Source: Circinella minor
Lineage: Eukaryota > Mucoromycota > Mucoromycetes > Mucorales > Lichtheimiaceae
Assembly: GCA_016758965.1 (NCBI GenBank)
Contig: JAEPRB010000588.1
Coordinates: 1 to 12,280, forward strand
Direction: 5' to 3'
Length of the DNA stretch: 12,280 nt
Positions 1-7,485 of this stretch are shown here, piece after piece. The notes below the pieces were generated by a model. The model was not told the DNA's origin and did not search any database. It worked only from the letters and a program-made list of their open reading frames with translations. How positions within the stretch are numbered: the first letter of the stretch is position 1; every line of letters starts with the position of its first letter. Both the position numbers and the translations under genes were made by a program.

Positions 1-139
1 TAGATGTTGTTTTGATAGTCTGGTGGTTTGGTGACAATTAGGACAGGGTTGTTGATGGTGATTGTTGATCCAGCCAAGTCTATAAAAGATGCATAGAATA
101 CGTTCCTGGGGTGTCATGGGCAACCAGTTATTTAGAATT
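1..139 (-). pseudogene. Fragment resembling the C-terminal zinc-knuckle end of a LINE reverse transcriptase
   Basis: The minus strand stays open from about position 138 to the left window edge. It contains MTPQERILCIFYRLGW (ATG at 117-115), then PCPNCHQTTRLSKQHL running off the window. The RLGW stretch followed by C-x2-C, with an H-rich segment where a final H-x-C would be expected, resembles the C-terminal zinc knuckle of fungal non-LTR retrotransposon polyproteins, where it would bind nucleic acid. The rest of the knuckle would lie beyond position 1. On the other side the reading is cut by the MITE at 139-520. Rejoining the flanks across that MITE meets a stop within a few codons, so this is a remnant or a 3' fragment. 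Two other frames are also open here over short distances, so the assignment rests on motif resemblance alone. Confidence 0.35.
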
Positions 140-520
140 ACAGTTGAACCCCGTTTTTTGCACTCCTGCTTTTTGCACACTCCCGCTTTTTGCATGCCTC
201 TCAGCTTAAATCCCACTTTTTACTTAATAAAATTGCACAACCCCTGCTTTTTGCACTTTGCACACCTTCAGAAGGACTGTGCAAAATCCCACTTGTATCT
301 ATACTTATGCTGAGATGAAATAAAAACAGTAATATTAGACTATTCTTATAGTTTTTATAGTCAGCAACTTTGCACATCAATCAATATACTAATAATAGCT
401 GCCAGGTTAACAGCTATTCTATTTTCCTTCCTTTTTCCGCCCCCGATTTTTGCACACCCCCGCTTTTTGCACACCTCTCAGCCTAAATCCCACCTGTGCA
501 AAAAGTGGGGTTCGACTGTA
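139..520. mobile_element. 378-bp pogo/Tc1-mariner-like MITE with TA target duplication
   Basis: The element occupies 141-518. Its left end CAGTTGAACCCCG (141) and its right end, read on the opposite strand as CAGTCGAACCCCA (518), form inverted termini that continue into TTTTTGCAC on both sides. Both ends are flanked by TA (139-140 and 519-520), the duplication expected of pogo/Tc1-mariner transposition. It has no transposase gene. Inside, the motif C(C)CGCTTTTTGCACA occurs about six times (near 151, 166, 182, 242, 440 and 457), mostly in the same orientation. A longer segment, CTCAGCYTAAATCCCAC, is repeated near 200 and 478. These may be transposase-binding repeats. The short open frames here are not genes. 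Confidence 0.72.
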
Positions 521-582
521 CATAAAGTTTAGTAGTAATTGATAGTAGTAGTTGTGTTGGTAATGGTATATGGTATGATTAA

Positions 583-702
583 AAATTAAAAATACTAAAT
601 ATCTTAATATATATATTAAAATAAACATAAGAAAACATATAAATTTTTAATAATCTAGTGATTAAAATAATTTTATAGTTTTCAAAAATATCTATTATTA
701 TT
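583..702. repeat. Left arm of degenerate long terminal inverted repeat
   Basis: The reverse complement of this stretch matches 3880-3990, at roughly 80-90% identity by eye over about 85 bp. Shared blocks include AAACTATAAAATT, AATCACTAGATTAT and TATGTTT, in the same order. Long, imperfect TIRs are common in MULEs. No coding sequence is visible between 521 and 715. Confidence 0.6.
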
Positions 703-716
703 ATTTAATCCTCTAA

Positions 717-966
717 AGCATACATATCCTATTCCCCTTCATACTCCATACAGAATATCTGTAACTCGTCATATGCCATCTCAAAATCTTCTTCCGTTCC
801 TGCTCATAACATATCATTTGACCTATTAAAGGCGTCATCTCGAATCATCTTCACATGAAGTGAAGATGGTGAAAGGCCTGGGCATACCCATACTTTCTTT
901 GCAATGTTTTTACGCCATGCCCTTTTAATATGCCAATGACAAATCAACACTTGCACAGACTCGCCA
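717..966 (-). pseudogene. MULE transposase pseudogene, part 2 (CxxH region onward), downstream of the insertion
   Basis: The minus strand reads SVQVLICHWHIKRAW from about 960. This contains the CxxH motif (CHWH) that follows the second catalytic Asp in Mutator-like transposases. It continues through AGTEEDFEMAYDEL and ends near DMYALED. The frame is broken by a TGA at 804-806 and a TAG at 729-731. It joins the upstream part across the 1.2-kb insertion: the codons for IRSA end at about 2149, and removing the insertion plus one copy of TATG gives IRSAYGESVQVL in frame. That join shows the insertion landed in a then-contiguous transposase. The region after the CxxH helix, including the usual TTNxxE motif, is missing, so the gene was also truncated at its 3' end. 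Confidence 0.7.
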
Positions 967-1073
967 TATGAAGGCCTGCTATTAGTTGTCTAGCCAAAAG
1001 TAACCTATTGGCTGTGCTGCTGTTAATAAAATTACTATGGTTGATATAGCCTTGAATGGCCACTTTAAACTAT

Positions 1074-1909
1074 TTAATCGCTATAGTCATCTGAATCATC
1101 TGATTCATCCTTGTTCATTTCTTCTTGAATATATATCTGCTGATATTCCTTCATCAGGTTTGCTCTGAGTTTGCTGATATGATCAACTAGCTCATTGTCC
1201 CTATTTTTAGCTGCAATTGATGTATTCAATGAATACTCAAAGAAGTTCTTAAAGAACTTCTTATACTTGGTTTTTTCTTTATCCAATTTACTTATTAACT
1301 GATCTACAATATGACAGTCATAGGTCTCATATAAAGTATTCATATAAGGACTGCATGCTATCATGCACCTGATGTCCCCTTCTCCTGATTCACATTCATC
1401 ATCACTGTCAGAATCGTCCTGTGAGGTAGCCGCACTGGAAGTGTTTTCTAACATTACATTAGAAAAATGAGGATTTGAGGATTCCTGAGAATCTTAATTC
1501 TTCATGGATTTATCCTCAGAATTTAAATTTTCCTAAGAAATTTATTTTTAAGGTCCTCTTCATCGACCTTCTTATAGTACGTGTCATAGATGTAACACTT
1601 CTTCTTAAGGGCTGCATTCTCCTCCCTGACCCTCTTAATTGTTCGACGTACATACTCTGTTGTACGTTCAGTGTTGGCAGACTTTAAGCTTGCTTTTGAA
1701 GCTGCCTTTTGTTTTTCTGATGGTTTTCTTTTGATATTCAGTTTATTTTTCTTCTCCATAAACTGAACATCATACTTTTCATAAATAGTTTCTTTACAGA
1801 AACTAACAACATTAATGTTGTGTTTGGTTAATAAGCTTTGAAGCTTATCAGTATCAATAACAATTTTATTGTTATTAAATGAAAGTTTGTTTTGTGTAGC
1901 GGTAACCAT
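1074..1909 (-). CDS. Hypothetical acidic coiled-coil protein inside the insertion; probable two-exon gene
   Basis: I do not recognise this protein. Two consecutive minus-strand frames look like one gene. The first starts with ATG at 1909-1907. It has an N-terminal segment of about 60 residues, a basic stretch (KLNIKRKPSEKQKAASKAS) and a helical, leucine-zipper-like segment (RRTIKRVREENAALKKK). Its frame stops at 1523. The second (to 1074) has acidic blocks at both ends (DDSDSDDECESGEGD and DESDDSDDYSD) around a charged helical middle. A candidate intron at 1485-1567 (83 nt, AAG|gtcgat to ttctcag|GAA, phase 0) joins them into about 250 residues. The donor is weak, so a frameshifted pseudogene or two separate genes remain possible. 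A basic zipper-like half plus an acidic half would suit a DNA- or histone-binding protein, but that is inference. Confidence 0.5.
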
Positions 1910-1933
1910 GTTGCTCTTGTTATTTTATTTAAA

Positions 1934-2003
1934 AATAAAATTCAATTTTTATTTTAAATATTTTGAGGTATTATTTTATATAATAAAATAAAATTCAATT
2001 TTT
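1934..2003. repeat. 17-bp direct repeat in AT-rich promoter side of the orphan gene
   Basis: AATAAAATTCAATTTTT occurs at 1934-1950 and again at 1987-2003. The pair lies just upstream of the orphan gene's ATG (1909, minus strand). From here to 2145 there is only AT-rich sequence with TTGGCTA motifs (2062 and 2081) and no coding sequence. Confidence 0.5.
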
Positions 2004-2145
2004 CGAAAAAAAGTATGCATGCCAAGAATATTATAAATAAATTAAATTAATAAAAATTAATTTGGCTATACCGTTTTGTCTTGGCTATCCATCCGACTAG
2101 TGCCAATAGACCAGAGCATAATCACTATAACCTCGACCAGTCCCC

Positions 2146-3407
2146 TATGCTGAGCGGATCCCAGCTATCTTTGTATCAGAGTTGTCAACCATTATTGTTT
2201 GTGGCTGAAATCTCATCTCTTCCTTAATCCACTTGAGCCAGAATTCCACTGGATATTGAGAATCTGAATTTGTCAACATCCAGCAAAGTGGGGCACCTTT
2301 ACCAGTTTCTTGACAGCGAACACAAAGCAAGTAAAGATTACAGTAAGATCCTGTTCCATCAAGACAAGTATGATGGGTCGAATCAAGACAAACAGTCCTT
2401 CCATTGACAAAGAGCTCCTAAATAAAATGAATAGCATAGTCAACATATAGCTGGTATTATCATCCTTCTGCATTTTTATATTTTTCTTACCGTCAATTGC
2501 CAATCAGATATAAAAGCAAAGAAAAACTTGCTCTCTTGGTAAGTAGATAGGTTTTTTGATGTCTAATGACCATTGTGCTGTACAATGCGATTGTCCCAAA
2601 GATGAAGACTTTCATCAAATTGAGGGGACAATTGGGATTGCTTTTTCATAACCCTCGTCATAGCATAATATACCTCTTGATAGGTGATACATAAAACATG
2701 AGGTATGTTTGTAAAGTCGCCAGAAAGAATTTGGCCTAAGCAATCTTTATCTAGGCGAATTATACTCTTAATGTTTTTCTACATTATATCCTTTTCTACT
2801 ATCTCATGGATCAGGTCTTTGATTTCCCTCAATACTGGTACAGATTGTAAATCCTCAACACTGTTTGGTTGGTGACCTTCATGCCTTCAGTAATACTTGA
2901 TGGAAACCATATCGAGAACATTGTCTGTTGATCGAATAATAATTTTCGATGTGCAGCCATATGCGAGATGACCTTTCCCATTCCTAGGTGGATTATTGGT
3001 TGATGTACCCGATCGCTGGCATACAAAGTGCTAAACGATAATTGTTAATATCATAATTCTATTATTGCTTATTATAATTTTATGGTGACTACTGTCAATT
3101 GGCTATACCTAAACAAACGATAAGGTTTTGGGATGACCTATTTTAACCACTCTGGTTTCATCAGTTTGTTGACGTGCTGGTGAAATCCATACTTTGAAAT
3201 AAAAGCAGGATTTCTTTCTTTAGTATAGACCCTACTAGTTTTATCAATAAACGTGCATCCTATATGGGTTTCCTCATTGTTAATAAAGTTTCCATATAGG
3301 GAACATAAAATCTCAAACTCAGCAGGGTGATCAGCAGCAAATGGTGCTGGTTCATAAGTAGTGTGCTCATGTAAGAGATGGACAGCATTGTCAATGAAGT
3401 TGGACAT
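2146..3407 (-). pseudogene. MULE transposase pseudogene, part 1 (N-terminus to second catalytic Asp)
   Basis: The gene probably began at the ATG at 3407-3405, with MSNFIDNAVHLLHEHTTYEP. Reading on, one meets SDRVHQPI near 3010, then after a frameshift near 2885 VPVLREIKDLI and GHNRI-type helices. An intron at 2418-2490 (gtaaga...tttattag, 73 nt, phase 0) then leads into ELFVNGRTVCLDSTHHTCLD. The LDSTH Asp and the Asp of MVDNSDT are the first two acids of the Mutator-like DDE transposase fold, the catalytic core for cut-and-paste transposition. TETGKGAPLCWMLTNS-type sequence between them is also typical. Lesions are stops near 3138, 2779-2781 (TAG) and 2563-2565 (TAG), at least one frameshift, and the insertion at 2146. 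It is non-functional but still has a clear family signature. Confidence 0.75.
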
Positions 3408-3513
3408 GGTAAGATGATAGATTAATAAATAAATATTATAATAAAAGAGCAAGGAACAAGGAACCAAACGTTTTCACAACAGGTTTTTTTTTCACAGTCT
3501 CATTTTTTTCCAG

Positions 3514-3876
3514 ATCCGAGACTTTTTTATGGAGAATTCAAGTTTCTCATAGATCCTGAACTTTCATTATTTTCCCTGGATCCAAAGTATCTACCAGGAA
3601 GCGACTTGACTTCGAAGTTGGTTTTGCGCAATCCCGATGTGGTTGAAATGATTACAACTACTTTGATAGGTAAGAAATGGTCAATAATTCTTACACATAC
3701 AAATGCTGACTAGTTTTTGTGTAGGTCCAGACGCTGCTTCTTTGTATGTACTGAGACCAACAGAATGGGCTAATAGTTCGAAATCTGATATTGTCTATGC
3801 TGCCAACGTATCGTCTACAAGTTTGCCACCAATACTAATTGAAGTTCAGCATACAATTACGAGAGATAAACACTAA
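3514..3876 (+). pseudogene. Captured fragment of a PD-(D/E)XK nuclease-like gene, two partial exons
   Basis: Not visible as one long frame because it is spliced. The first exon runs from about 3514 (preceded by an acceptor-like tttttttccag) to 3669 and encodes PRLFYGEFKFLIDPELS and onward to MITTTLI. An intron at 3670-3724 (55 nt, gtaaga...tgtgtag, phase 1) follows. The second exon (3725-3876) encodes GPDAASLYVLRPTEWANS, then SDIVYAANVSS and PPILIEVQHTI, and stops at 3874. The Asp of SDIVYA and the ExQ of IEVQ, about 20 residues apart, match the core of PD-(D/E)XK-fold proteins expanded in Mucoromycota, as I recall the family. The 5' exons and most of the C-terminal half are missing. It lies head-to-head with the MULE transposase start, so it is probably a captured gene piece taken at DNA level because the intron is retained. 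Confidence 0.65.
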
Positions 3877-3879
3877 CAA

Positions 3880-3990
3880 TAAATATTTTTGTAAACTATA
3901 AAATTTTTATAATCACTAGATTATCAAAAATTAATATGTTTACTTATGATTATTTAAATATTTATAAATTAAAATTATATATATAAAAAA
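3880..3990. repeat. Right arm of degenerate long terminal inverted repeat
   Basis: This stretch matches the reverse complement of 583-702, with shared blocks AAACTATAAAATT and AATCACTAGATTAT. It starts just after the stop of the captured gene fragment. The block ATAATC-acta-GATTAT is itself a small inverted repeat. Confidence 0.6.
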
Positions 3991-4042
3991 ACATAAAAAT
4001 TATTGATTTTTTTGAATTTTTTAAAGTGTTTCAGATTTATTT

Positions 4043-4062
4043 GATCATCTGATCAGATGATC
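4043..4062. repeat. Perfect 20-bp palindrome in gene-free AT-rich DNA
   Basis: GATCATCTGATCAGATGATC is its own reverse complement. It lies in an AT-rich, gene-free stretch (3991-4342), in a block absent from the corresponding position of the left inverted-repeat arm, so it may be a small later insertion. I see no gene between 3991 and 4342. Confidence 0.6.
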
Positions 4063-4351
4063 TGAGTTTAAAATAATATACTTCTGCACCATCACCACTA
4101 CCATAACAATAACAATAACAAATCCTTAACATGATTTTCTTATTTATATATATTTAAAAAACAATCATTTGTCACACAATTTTGTTTTTCTATTAAAAAT
4201 TATATTTTTATTTATTTTAAATTTTCATATGATAATTATAATTGAATATGTAATCAATTAAATCATATGATTAAAATATGTAAGTTCTTAAAAATTAAAG
4301 TTCTTATATATAATAATTTTTATTCTTTTTTTATATATATACTATCTGAAC

Positions 4352-4404
4352 GAGTATCACTAAAAAAGGTGCACATTCAAAAAGGTGCACCTTTTTTTTG
4401 TGAC
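4352..4404 (+). repeat. Left terminal inverted repeat of the complete MULE
   Basis: This 53-bp arm matches the right arm with two substitutions in the first seven bases and one length difference in a T-run (8 against 9). It contains GGTGCACATTCAAAAAGGTGCACC, that is two GGTGCAC sites, the second inside the palindrome AAAAAGGTGCACCTTTTT, and ends with GTGAC. The palindromic sites are candidate transposase-binding or hairpin-forming sites. Confidence 0.9.
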
Positions 4405-4540
4405 AGCGATTTTGATGCATCCAGACTAAAAAAAAGAAAGGTGTACCTTTTTGAACAAATCAACTTATAAAAAAAAGTGCATCTTTTGAATACATCAATA
4501 AAACTGAACTTATAAAAAAAAAGTGGCACTTGTATAATTT
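4405..4540. repeat. Subterminal GTGCAC-like motif repeats inside the MULE left end
   Basis: Degenerate copies of the TIR motif follow the left TIR: AAAGGTGTACCTTTTTGAA (about 4437), AAAAGTGCATCTTTTGAA (about 4473) and AAAAAGTGGCACTT (about 4516). The last two sit in a 45-bp-spaced direct repeat starting AACTTATAAAAAAAAGTG (4462 and 4507). A similar AGATGCACTTTTTCGA lies near the right end (about 6880). Subterminal copies of the terminal motif are typical of transposase-binding arrays. The remaining stretch to 4819 is AT-rich with no gene. Confidence 0.55.
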
Positions 4541-4819
4541 CAAATTATTCTGTTAAACTGTTACATTCCATATACCAAACAGTAACATATGTATATACAA
4601 AAAAAATTAAGAACAATAATAAATAAGCCAGTATGTGCTACTGGGTATACTAAGCTAAATTGTTTACAATAGAAATATATACTAGATCAGTCGTTTATTA
4701 TCAGTGATTCTATATTTATTATCAATCAGCTATAGAGCCATATAACATATGTATTATAAAAATAAAGAATGTATAAAGATATAAAAGCTTATTGTAGTTT
4801 ATATTAATTGTAGTTTAGT

Positions 4820-6818
4820 TCATATTATTTTATTATTCTTTTCCTCCTTGCACTCCTTTTGGTCGACTTCCTTCATATCCATACACATTATACGCTGCGT
4901 AACCTCTTCTGTACCAGTTTCTACCTCCTTCGTCATACGTTCAAGTTCTTCAATATCAAAAGGTTCGACTTTCATGTCAAGCAGATGTACGGTTCGCTCA
5001 TCAGGAATGCCAATCGAATTATGGCTTGATGCAGTCAATATTTCTTCTGAAAGTTTTTTAGTAGAAACAACAGATTTTTTACGACTTATCTTCTTTTTTT
5101 CACTCAGTGTATGATCTTGAATTTTCTGACCATCAAAATAGGAAAGATCCAATACAATATTTTCATCAACAAGTTCCTTGGTAATATCTAGGGGGCGCCC
5201 GTCATTAACTTCCTTTTTACTTGATGTCTTCTTTTTCTTGGGTCGTGGTACTCTGTTGTACGTCGATGGTACAGCATGCTCTTCATAATTGGCAAGAATT
5301 CGTACATCAGACTGAATGTAGTTGAGCAATTGTGGAAGCGCCAAGGATAAAGGCAAGCTATGAACCATATTTCGGTATAGGTCGTGATGAAATGACTCCA
5401 CAGCATTTGTTGTTCGATAGAGATGCCTTTGAAGGGTGTCATTCATGCTGGTACAATGTTGGAAAGTCATGCTACTTATTGTTGGTTGAAGCCACCACTT
5501 GATCCACTTGTAAGTATATTTGTAACGGGTTACTAGCTCTTTACAAGAACGGCAAAATTCGTCAGTGTCTTTGGTCGTCCGAATAACATATACCAGTTTT
5601 TGGAATTGAGCACTCTCTTCCGGTTTTATGATATTATGATTGCTGTTGATCCGTTGGACAGATTGCATCCAATGCATATAGCAGTCTTTCACATAACGCA
5701 TCCCGTCATCCTTACCTGTATAACGCTTGTAAGCCTGCTGAAATCCATTAACTTGGGCCATAGAGAAATCTAACATCATCCCGAGAAAAAAGTTAGTACC
5801 ATCGAGTCTAACTTTGTGGTCAACAAAGAACGCAAAGAAATACTGGGAGAAGTATTCTTCTTTCTGGCCACCTAAAAGAGCTTGAAAGATGGCGGTATGC
5901 CTTTTCAATTCAGGAACGTAAATGACAGCTGTACAGACATAATGGCCCTTTTCTACAGCCTTGTAAGTGACATCAGTAACAGCAGGGAAATCCTGGAACC
6001 GACAATATCCATTAATAGTTGGTGATCGATATATTATGAGAAAAGAACTTGGCACAACTTGAGCATGGAGGAAATAATTAGGGCAAGTGTTCATGATCTT
6101 GCCAAATTCACCAAGAAACTCCCCTCTTCTTGGAATATCGATTTCCTCATGAATCTTATTCAATTCGTATTCGGTTCTATCTCTTGTTGCTAGAATTGGA
6201 TTAATGTCAATAACTGAATCAACAACTTCACCAGTTCGCCGGTTGTTTCCCCGTATGGCTGCTTTAGGTGTCACTGTCGGATCTACACGTAATCGTTCTG
6301 CCAACATATCCTTTTCCTCTTCAGACAAATGCTTTGATAAATATTGCGCGTGATTATGAGTACCAATTTGCTCTACTGTGCATTTCATACCCCTGAAACA
6401 ATAATGTGCCGCTACTGTACAAGTATCAACATGTTCCAGATAACCACCACAGTTCATGCATCCAATAACAGTACACTGTTTTTTTATTTGTTCCAGATCA
6501 AGTGGTGGGCGAAGTTGCTTAGCGAAAAATCTGCAGTTTTTGTCGGTGCATTGTATAAATCCATTGCAATTTTTGGTATACCGATGCACGTTATGTTTTA
6601 ATTTTCGAGGTCCATTTACTTTGCGCATGTACCTCCCAATATCCAACGTAAATTTCTTGTACCTGTAGGTAATTAGGATAAAGTCAATTCATTAGGATGT
6701 AATGGTAAATGTGACATTAAACATACTTATCAGTTTTTTCGTCATACTCGGCAGCAGCTTCTTCTATGTAAGGTTCTTTTACAAACTTCCTCTTGAAAAA
6801 AGTGATGTACTTCAACAT
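4820..6818 (-). CDS. MULE transposase, 644 aa, two exons, apparently intact
   Basis: Catalyses cut-and-paste transposition of the enclosing element, acting in the nucleus. Exon 1 (6818-6727) starts at ATG 6818 with MLKYITFFKRKFVKEP. A 64-nt intron (6726-6663, AA|gtatgt to cctacag|G, phase 2) leads into exon 2 (6662-4820). Starting inside exon 2 would need a TTG or lose the conserved-looking N-terminus. A Cys/His-rich zinc-finger region spans residues about 63-135 (C69, C74, C94, C99, C102, C112, ending HNH at 133-135), like the WRKY-GCM1/FLYWCH-type fingers that bind TIRs. The DDE core has D261 (VTDVTYK), D329 (MLDFSMAQ), the MULE CxxH motif CYMH at 358-361 and TTNAVESFH, with E453 the candidate third acid. 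Lysine-rich clusters near 504-514 and 555-570 are probable nuclear signals, followed by an acidic tail. There is no C-terminal SWIM motif. No stops or frameshifts are seen. The start lies about 107 bp inside the right TIR, which probably holds the promoter. Confidence 0.85.
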
Positions 6819-6925
6819 AATAGTATTTTGTTTTTCGTTTTCTTTTTTTTTTTTACTTCCTGGAACAAGCACAAAAAGAAGATGCACTTTTTCGATTTCT
6901 CGCTTGGTCAGTGTGACTTTTGCCG

Positions 6926-6979
6926 GTCACAAAAAAAAAGGTGCACCTTTTTGAATGTGCACCTTTTTTAGTGACACCC
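6926..6979 (-). repeat. Right terminal inverted repeat of the complete MULE
   Basis: Read on the minus strand from 6979 it begins GGGTGTCACTAAAAAAGG and continues through the two GGTGCAC sites to GTGAC at 6926, matching the left arm. It lies directly upstream of the transposase gene and ends at the second TATCTGAAC copy. Confidence 0.9.
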
Positions 6980-6988
6980 TATCTGAAC

Positions 6989-7485
6989 CTTCTTAAAGAT
7001 TCTAAAAACAAAAAAATCTTTGATTTTGATTGTTTTTTAAATATATATAAGCAGACTAAATCACAATTATGAATTTCGAGATAGTTTATAAATAATAATA
7101 GTTTCAGTTTTATTTATTTAAATATCTACACTAATAACTTTTTTAATAATTTTTTTTCTTTTACCATTTTGAATCATATATTCATCTACCATTTCTTTAT
7201 CACTATCACTGTGGGTGATACATTACCTTAATATTTATAATAATATTATAAAATTTAGTAAAATTAAATATAATTTATCTAATATATTATATTTAAGCTA
7301 ACATTTTTATAAAATAGTAAAATTGATTTTTTTATATATATATAAATATATATAAAATGGATGATATTATTGATTATATACCATTGATTACAGATGAAAT
7401 AAATTTTATTATTACTAATTATTGGACTTTCACGTTAAGAAAAATGAGGTGTAAAACCCGGTTTTTTTCTGTTATTTTCTGTTCG
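6989..7485. other. Gene-free AT-rich spacer
   Basis: This stretch holds poly(A/T) runs and TATATA tracts and no convincing coding sequence. A 49-codon plus-strand frame starting at 7358 (MDDIIDYIPLITDEIN) runs into the satellite repeat and stops at about 7507. It has no recognisable features and is probably chance. Confidence 0.6.

Larger units (their letters stand above)
967..2149. mobile_element. 1175-bp insertion of unknown class, flanked by TATG, carrying an orphan gene
   Basis: The unit 971-2145 interrupts the MULE transposase pseudogene and is bounded by TATG at 967-970 and 2146-2149. Deleting it with one TATG restores the transposase frame, so the boundaries are precise. No clean TIR is visible. 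The two ends, read inward, share only short motifs in similar order: CTATTGGC at about 1005-1012 and, inverted, about 2102-2109; and ATAGCC-type motifs further in. It encodes one probable two-exon gene (1074-1909) and no recognisable transposase, recombinase or reverse transcriptase. A 4-bp duplication does not decide the class. A non-autonomous DNA transposon, a Crypton-like circular insertion or a novel element are all possible. Confidence 0.6.
521..4135. mobile_element. Decayed MULE carrying a captured gene fragment (Pack-MULE-like); outer ends uncertain
   Basis: Two inverted repeats of roughly 110 bp (about 583-702 and 3880-3990) bracket a decayed minus-strand MULE transposase and a plus-strand PD-(D/E)XK gene fragment. 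The transposase reading ends close to the inner edge of the left repeat, and the captured fragment ends close to the inner edge of the right one, which fits one unit bounded by long TIRs. A weaker GTT/GTA-rich similarity continues outward to about 521 and 4135, but it is low complexity. The pogo-like MITE ends exactly at 520, so the original left end may be disturbed. I could not find a matching 9-bp target duplication, so the outer limits are approximate. Confidence 0.5.
4343..6988. mobile_element. Structurally complete Mutator-like element (MULE) with 9-bp target duplication
   Basis: The element occupies 4352-6979 (2628 bp) and is flanked by perfect TATCTGAAC repeats at 4343-4351 and 6980-6988. 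Nine base pairs is the classic Mutator target duplication. Its ends are inverted repeats of 53/54 bp beginning GAGTATCACTAAAAAAGG (left) and GGGTGTCACTAAAAAAGG (right, opposite strand). It carries a single minus-strand transposase gene with an intact spliced reading frame, plus a longer AT-rich non-coding 3' side (4405-4819). Near-identical TIRs, a perfect duplication and an intact gene suggest recent insertion and possible autonomy. Confidence 0.9.

Noticed and set aside
89..313. Plus-strand 74-codon open frame across the pogo-like MITE
   Set aside because: It reads through the MITE's repeated TTTTTGCAC motifs and spans the insertion junction; it has no protein features.
419..628. Minus-strand 69-codon frame
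   Set aside because: It crosses the right end of the MITE into AT-rich repeat sequence; chance frame.
846..868. CATCTTCAC/GTGAAGATG inverted repeat as a terminator or excision footprint
   Set aside because: It is a short hairpin inside the transposase pseudogene without frame disruption; chance is likely.
1240..1262. AAGAAGTTCTT-a-AAGAACTTCTT inverted repeat as a regulatory site
   Set aside because: It falls within the coding frame of the orphan gene and simply encodes a KKFFKNFF stretch.
4267..4470. Plus-strand 67-codon frame over the MULE left end
   Set aside because: It spans the target duplication and TIR, so it cannot be a conserved gene.
6702..6971. Plus-strand 89-codon frame
   Set aside because: It lies antisense to the transposase first exon and intron and ends in the TIR; low complexity.
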